From Longispora sp040681875 (GTDB lineage: Bacteria > Actinomycetota > Actinomycetes > Mycobacteriales > Micromonosporaceae), in assembly GCF_040681875.1 (NCBI RefSeq), contig NZ_JBFAZP010000011.1:124001-188000 (forward strand): DNA of 64,000 nt. Direction: 5' to 3'. This document shows, piece by piece, positions 60,190 to 64,000 of this stretch (the first letter of the stretch is position 1; every line of letters begins with the position of its first letter). The notes beneath the pieces are model-generated. The model worked only from the letters and a program-made list of their open reading frames with translations, was not told the DNA's origin and searched no databases. Made by a program: the position numbers and the translations under genes.

Positions 60190-61511
60190 TAGCGGTCACA
60201 CCCACCCATCACGGGGTCCAGTGAGGCCCCGCCTGCGATTACGTCTGCCAGCAGTCCGCCCTCGGCCATGGCCGGGATCGCCTGCAGGTTGATGAAGCTC
60301 GGCTCCCGGAAGTGCACCCGGTACGGCCGGGTGCCACCACTGGACACCGCGTGCACGCCGAGCGTCCCGCGCGGGGCCTCGATCTCGGTGAACACCTGCC
60401 CGGCGGGGACCCGGAAGCCCTCGGTGACGAGCTTGAAGTGGTGGATCAGGGACTCCATGGACTGGCCCATAATGTTCGCGACGTGCTCCAGGGAGTTGCC
60501 CAGGCCGTCGCCGCCCATCGCGAGCTGCGCGGGCCAGGCGATCTTCTTGTCCGCGACCATGATCGGGCCGGGCTCCAGGCGGTCGAGCGCCTGCTGGACG
60601 ATCTTCAGCGACTCGCGCATCTCGCCGAGCCGGACCTGGTAGCGGGCCCACACGTCGCCGTCCGGGTGGGTCGGGACCTCGAAGTCGTAGGTCTCGTAGC
60701 CGGAGTACGGCATCGTCTTGCGCAGGTCCCACGCGAGGCCGGCGCTGCGGAGTACCGGGCCGGTGATGCCGAGCGCGACGCACCCGGCCGCGTCGAGGTA
60801 CGCGACGCCCTGGGTGCGCGACTGCCAGATCGGGCTGCCGGAGAGCAGGTCCTCGTACATGTTGATCCGGTCGGGCATCCAGCCGAGGAATTCCTTGATC
60901 TTCGCGATCGCCTCGTCCGGCACGTCCTGCGCGACGCCGCCCGGGCGCACGTAGGCCATGTTCATCCGCAGCCCGGAGCACATCTCGAAGATGTCCAGGA
61001 TGTACTCGCGCTCGCGGAACCCGTAGATCATCATGGACAGCGCGCCGAGCTCCATGCCCGTCGTCGCCAGCCAGACCAGGTGCGAGGAGATCCGGTTGAG
61101 CTCCATCATCAGGATCCGGATCACGTTGACGCGGTCCGGGATCTGCTCCTCGATGCCCAGCAGCTTCTCCACCGCCAGGCAGTAGCCCGTCTCGTTGAAG
61201 ATCGGGGCCAGGTAGTCCATCCGGGTGACGAACGTCGTGCCCTGGGTCCAGGTCCGGTATTCGAGGTTCTTCTCGATGCCGGTGTGCAGGTAGCCCACGA
61301 CGGTGCGCGCGTCGGTGACGGTCTCGCCCTCAAGCTCCAGGACGAGCCGGAGCACGCCGTGCGTCGACGGGTGCTGCGGACCCATGTTGACGACGATCTT
61401 CTCGTCGTGGATCGGGTCGTCGCCGCCGAGGACGGCGTCCCAGTCGCCACCGGTGACGGTGAAGACCCGCCCCTCGGTGGTCTCCCGTGCGTCTGCGTAG
61501 GTGTCGGTCAC
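60189..61511 (-). CDS. nuoD: NADH-quinone oxidoreductase subunit D
   Basis: 440 residues; forms the quinone site with NuoB. NMGPQHPSTHGVLRLVLELE holds the quinone-head His, and GYLHTGIEKN, MDYLAPIFNETGYCLAVEKL and FINLQAIPAMAEG follow. GTG at 61511 overlaps the nuoC TGA. It is the only nuoD in the window; the second nuo locus has none. Confidence 0.97.
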   Translation of the reverse strand: MTDTYADARETTEGRVFTVTGGDWDAVLGGDDPIHDEKIVVNMGPQHPSTHGVLRLVLELEGETVTDARTVVGYLHTGIEKNLEYRTWTQGTTFVTRMDYLAPIFNETGYCLAVEKLLGIEEQIPDRVNVIRILMMELNRISSHLVWLATTGMELGALSMMIYGFREREYILDIFEMCSGLRMNMAYVRPGGVAQDVPDEAIAKIKEFLGWMPDRINMYEDLLSGSPIWQSRTQGVAYLDAAGCVALGITGPVLRSAGLAWDLRKTMPYSGYETYDFEVPTHPDGDVWARYQVRLGEMRESLKIVQQALDRLEPGPIMVADKKIAWPAQLAMGGDGLGNSLEHVANIMGQSMESLIHHFKLVTEGFRVPAGQVFTEIEAPRGTLGVHAVSSGGTRPYRVHFREPSFINLQAIPAMAEGGLLADVIAGGASLDPVMGGCDR

Positions 61512-62176
61512 TTGTACGCCCTCCGCTGGTCCGGCGGAGGAATTTCCGCGCCCTTGTACTCGACCGGCACGCCGCCGAGCGGGTAGTCCTTGCGCTGGGG
61601 GTGGCCCTCCCAGTCGTCCGGCATCAGGATCCGGGTCAGGCCCGGGTGGCCCTCGAAGTCGATGCCGAACATGTCGAACGTCTCCCGCTCCTGCCAGTCG
61701 GCGGTCGGGTAGATCGACGTGACGCTCGGCAGCTTCGCGTTCTCGGCCGTGACGGCGGCTTCGAGCCGGATCCGGCGCCGGTACGTCATCGAGGTCAGGT
61801 GGTAGACCACGTGCAGCCGGCGCGGGTCGTCGGCGGCGTCGAGGTAGTCCACCCCGGACACCGAGGAGCACATCTCGTAGCGGAGCGCCGCGTCGTCCCG
61901 CAGGATCCGGGCGACGTCGAGGATCCGGTCCGCCTTGACGTGCAGGGTCAGCTCGCCCCGGTCCACGACGACCATCTCGATCGCGTCGTGGAACTCCGGG
62001 AACGCTTCCTCCAGCGCGTCGGTGACCTCGTCGAAGTACCCGCCGTAGGGCTTCTCCGTGGCGACCGTGACCGGGCGGCGGCGGACGAGGCCGCCGTAGC
62101 CGGAGACGTCACCGGTGCCGGAGACGCCGAAGGCGCCCTTGGCGACAGTGGTGGTGCCAAGCTCGCGTTCGGTCAC
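61508..62176 (-). CDS. nuoC: NADH-quinone oxidoreductase subunit C
   Basis: 222 residues. The 30-kDa signature is visible as QERETFDMFGIDFEGHPGLT with RILMPDDWEGHPQRKDYPLG. GTG at 62176 overlaps the nuoB TGA (GTGA). The first 45 residues are a poorly conserved extension. Confidence 0.96.
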   Translation of the reverse strand: MTERELGTTTVAKGAFGVSGTGDVSGYGGLVRRRPVTVATEKPYGGYFDEVTDALEEAFPEFHDAIEMVVVDRGELTLHVKADRILDVARILRDDAALRYEMCSSVSGVDYLDAADDPRRLHVVYHLTSMTYRRRIRLEAAVTAENAKLPSVTSIYPTADWQERETFDMFGIDFEGHPGLTRILMPDDWEGHPQRKDYPLGGVPVEYKGAEIPPPDQRRAYK

Positions 62177-62817
62177 AGCCCGGCCCTCTCCTTCATCCAG
62201 TTCTCGATGCGGAGCTGCTCCTCGGTCCCGGCGGCCACGGCCTCGGTCCACTGCTTCTTCTTGGCCTTGTTGAACCGGTAGCTCGACGGCATCGACCCGA
62301 CCTTGACGATCGGGGCCGGCTGCGCGGCCAGGATCTGGCGGCGCTTCTCGCCGAGCGGCTCGTGCATGACCTTCTCGTGCAGCTTGAGGATCGCGTCCAT
62401 CAGCATCTCGGGGCGCGGAGGGCAGCCCGGCAGGTACATGTCGACCGGCACGATGTGGTCGACGCCCTGCACGATCGCGTAGTTGTTGAACATGCCGCCG
62501 CTCGACGCGCAGACGCCCATGGAGAGCACCCAGCGGGGCTCCGGCATCTGGTCGTAGATCTGGCGAAGGACCGGGGCCATCTTCTGGCTCACCCGGCCCG
62601 CGACGATCATCAGGTCCGCCTGGCGGGGGCTGGCCCGGAAGACCTCCATGCCGAACCGGCCGAGGTCGTACCGCGCGCCGCCCGACGCCATCATCTCGAT
62701 GGCGCAACAGGCGAGCCCGAACGTCGCCGGCCAGAAGCTCGACTTGCGGGTCCAGTTGACCAGCTTCTCGACCGAGGTCAGGAGGACCCCTGCCGGAAGC
62801 TTCTCTTCGATGCCCAT
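62173..62817 (-). CDS. nuoB: NADH-quinone oxidoreductase subunit B
   Basis: 214 residues. N2 cluster cysteines: FGLACCAIEMMASGG, GVCASSGGMF and LPGCPPRPEM. One base separates it from nuoA. It has a C-terminal extension of about 45 residues compared with NuoB2. Confidence 0.97.
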   Translation of the reverse strand: MGIEEKLPAGVLLTSVEKLVNWTRKSSFWPATFGLACCAIEMMASGGARYDLGRFGMEVFRASPRQADLMIVAGRVSQKMAPVLRQIYDQMPEPRWVLSMGVCASSGGMFNNYAIVQGVDHIVPVDMYLPGCPPRPEMLMDAILKLHEKVMHEPLGEKRRQILAAQPAPIVKVGSMPSSYRFNKAKKKQWTEAVAAGTEEQLRIENWMKERAGL

Positions 62818-62818
62818 G

Positions 62819-63184
62819 TCAGTCCCAATCCAGCCCGCCGCGACGCCACACGTAGGCGTACGCGACGAAGACCGTGCCGATGAACAGAACCATCTCGACG
62901 AACCCGAAGAGGCCGAGCGCGTTGAAGGACACGGCCCACGGGTACAGGAAGATGATCTCGATGTCGAAGACGATGAACAGCATCGCGGTCAGGTAGAACT
63001 TGACCGGGAACTTGCCACCGCCGGCACCCTGCGGGGTGGGCTCGATGCCGCACTCGTAGGCGTCGAGCTTCGCGCGGTTGTACCGGCGTGGGCCGGTCAT
63101 CGGCGCAGACGCGACGGAGAAGAGCGCGAAACCGAACGCGAGGGCGATCAACCCCACGATGGGTATGTATGGGGAGAGCGACAT
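62819..63184 (-). CDS. nuoA: NADH-quinone oxidoreductase subunit A
   Basis: 121 residues, three membrane helices. YECGIEPTPQGAGGGKFPVK loop and FDIEIIFLYPWAVSFN are the family marks. First gene of the 14-gene operon, with GGAAGGCGG ahead of the ATG at 63184. The 61-base gap to the reductase gene upstream likely holds the operon promoter (GGTTATCAGG region). Confidence 0.97.
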   Translation of the reverse strand: MSLSPYIPIVGLIALAFGFALFSVASAPMTGPRRYNRAKLDAYECGIEPTPQGAGGGKFPVKFYLTAMLFIVFDIEIIFLYPWAVSFNALGLFGFVEMVLFIGTVFVAYAYVWRRGGLDWD

Positions 63185-63245
63185 ACGCTATCCGCCTTCC
63201 TCTCCGTCCAGAAACCTGATAACCCTAATGTGTACGTTTGACCCG

Positions 63246-64000
63246 CTAGACAGCGGGGGCGATCCTGGTCAGCCCGTTGATGATCTTGTCCATCGCGTCG
63301 CCGCCGCGCGGGTCGGTCAGATTCGCGAGCAGCTTGAGGACGAACTTCATCAACGTCGGGTGCGGCATACCGTGCCTCGTGGCGATCTTCATGATCTGCG
63401 GGTTGCCGATCATCTTCACGAACACGCCGCCGAGCCGGTAGTAGCCGCCGTAGCGCAGCTTGAGCTCCTGCGGGTACAGCCGCAGCGCCCGCTCGCGCTC
63501 GGGGGTGGTGCCCCGGGCCAGCGCCTGCACCGCGATCTCCGCGGCCAGCACGCCGGACTCCATCGCGTACGCGATGCCCTCGCCGTTGAAGGGGTTCACC
63601 ATGCCGCCGGAGTCACCGACGAGCATCACGCCCCGGGTGTAGTGCGGCACCCGGTTGAAGCCCATGGGCAGCGCCGCGCCCAGGATCTTGCCGTCGGCGT
63701 TCTCCTCGCGCAGGCCCCACTCCTCGGGAGTGTTGTCGAGCCAGTCGGTGAGCATCTGCCGGTAGTCCGTCTTGCCGAACGCGGAGCTGCTGTTCAGCAC
63801 GCCCAGGCCGACGTTGACCCGGCCGTCGCCCATGCCGAAGATCCAGCCGTAGCCGGGGAGCAGCTTGTCGCCGCCCTCCTTGCTGCGGAGTTCCAGCCAC
63901 GACTCCAGGTACTCGTCGTCGTGCTTGAGCTCGGACTTGTAGTACCGCCGGACGGCCACCCCGATCGGGCGGTCCTCACGCTTGGTGAGCCCCATCGACA
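63246..64000 (-). CDS. Geranylgeranyl reductase family flavoprotein (partial, 5' end outside window)
   Basis: C-terminal about 250 residues of an FAD-dependent isoprenoid reductase. GYGWIFGMGDGRVNVGLGVL and GVMLVGDSGGMVNPFNGEGI are the substrate-domain and FAD-binding signatures. Enzymes of this family saturate double bonds in menaquinone tails or geranylgeranyl lipids. Its place just upstream of nuoA-N, with a polyprenyl synthase at the other end of the operon, points to menaquinone saturation. The Rossmann N-terminus is off the right edge. Confidence 0.9.
   Translation of the reverse strand, partial: SMGLTKREDRPIGVAVRRYYKSELKHDDEYLESWLELRSKEGGDKLLPGYGWIFGMGDGRVNVGLGVLNSSSAFGKTDYRQMLTDWLDNTPEEWGLREENADGKILGAALPMGFNRVPHYTRGVMLVGDSGGMVNPFNGEGIAYAMESGVLAAEIAVQALARGTTPERERALRLYPQELKLRYGGYYRLGGVFVKMIGNPQIMKIATRHGMPHPTLMKFVLKLLANLTDPRGGDAMDKIINGLTRIAPAV

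Overview
The window is one continuous stretch of a high-GC actinobacterial chromosome (GC-rich third codon positions, many GTG and TTG starts, GTGA or ATGA overlaps between operon genes). The order rpoC-rpoB, rplL-rplJ, rplA-rplK, nusG-secE, tRNA-Trp, hadBA, rpmG, tRNA-Met/Thr, together with a complete nuo operon, a polyprenyl synthase and a geranylgeranyl-reductase-like gene, suggests an aerobic, menaquinone-using actinomycete. A Micromonosporaceae-like organism is my best guess, from synteny memory only.

Layout. 1-13,100: information-processing core, mostly on the minus strand: rpoC (cut by the window edge), rpoB, rplL, rplJ, a secreted S8 peptidase intruding between rplJ and rplA, rplA, rplK, nusG, secE, four-part synteny with tRNA-Trp, two MaoC-like dehydratases, rpmG and tRNA-Met/tRNA-Thr. 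A plus-strand sigma-like protein with a membrane anchor and an outside domain sits inside this block. 13,100-23,200: accessory and regulatory genes: a membrane GAF-GGDEF-EAL protein, a small secreted peptide, a DHA2 efflux pump with its TetR regulator and a palindromic operator, an AfsR/SARP-type regulator whose 3' end is frameshifted, a subtilisin-inhibitor gene and tRNA-Tyr. 23,200-34,700: yajQ, an htpX broken by a one-base deletion inside its zinc motif, then a second, partial complex I locus (nuoA2 B2 ... C2 H2 I2 J2 K2 L2 M2 N2) with no nuoD, E, F or G and with two paralogous membrane-anchored proteins inserted between nuoB2 and nuoC2. 34,700-41,000: an ECF sigma factor with a membrane partner, a membrane-bound molybdopterin oxidoreductase, and korAB (2-oxoacid:ferredoxin oxidoreductase). 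41,000-46,800: acyltransferase, holin-like membrane protein, minisatellites, RarD-like permease, and a divergent IclR/MFS pair. 46,800-64,000: polyprenyl diphosphate synthase, the complete 14-gene nuoA-N operon and the C-terminal part of a geranylgeranyl-reductase-like flavoprotein.

How it fits together. The complete nuo operon encodes NADH:menaquinone oxidoreductase and the flanking isoprenoid genes probably build and saturate the menaquinone tail. The partial nuo2 locus lacks the NADH-input module; the neighbouring korAB makes reduced ferredoxin, so a ferredoxin-fed complex is a reasonable but untested idea. The most striking non-gene signal is a 12-bp-periodic run of four consensus DnaA boxes (plus a fifth near-match) inside the 3' end of nuoK2. 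Two single-base deletions (htpX and the SARP gene) may be real or may be sequencing errors. I saw no CRISPR array, no insertion sequence and no phage module.
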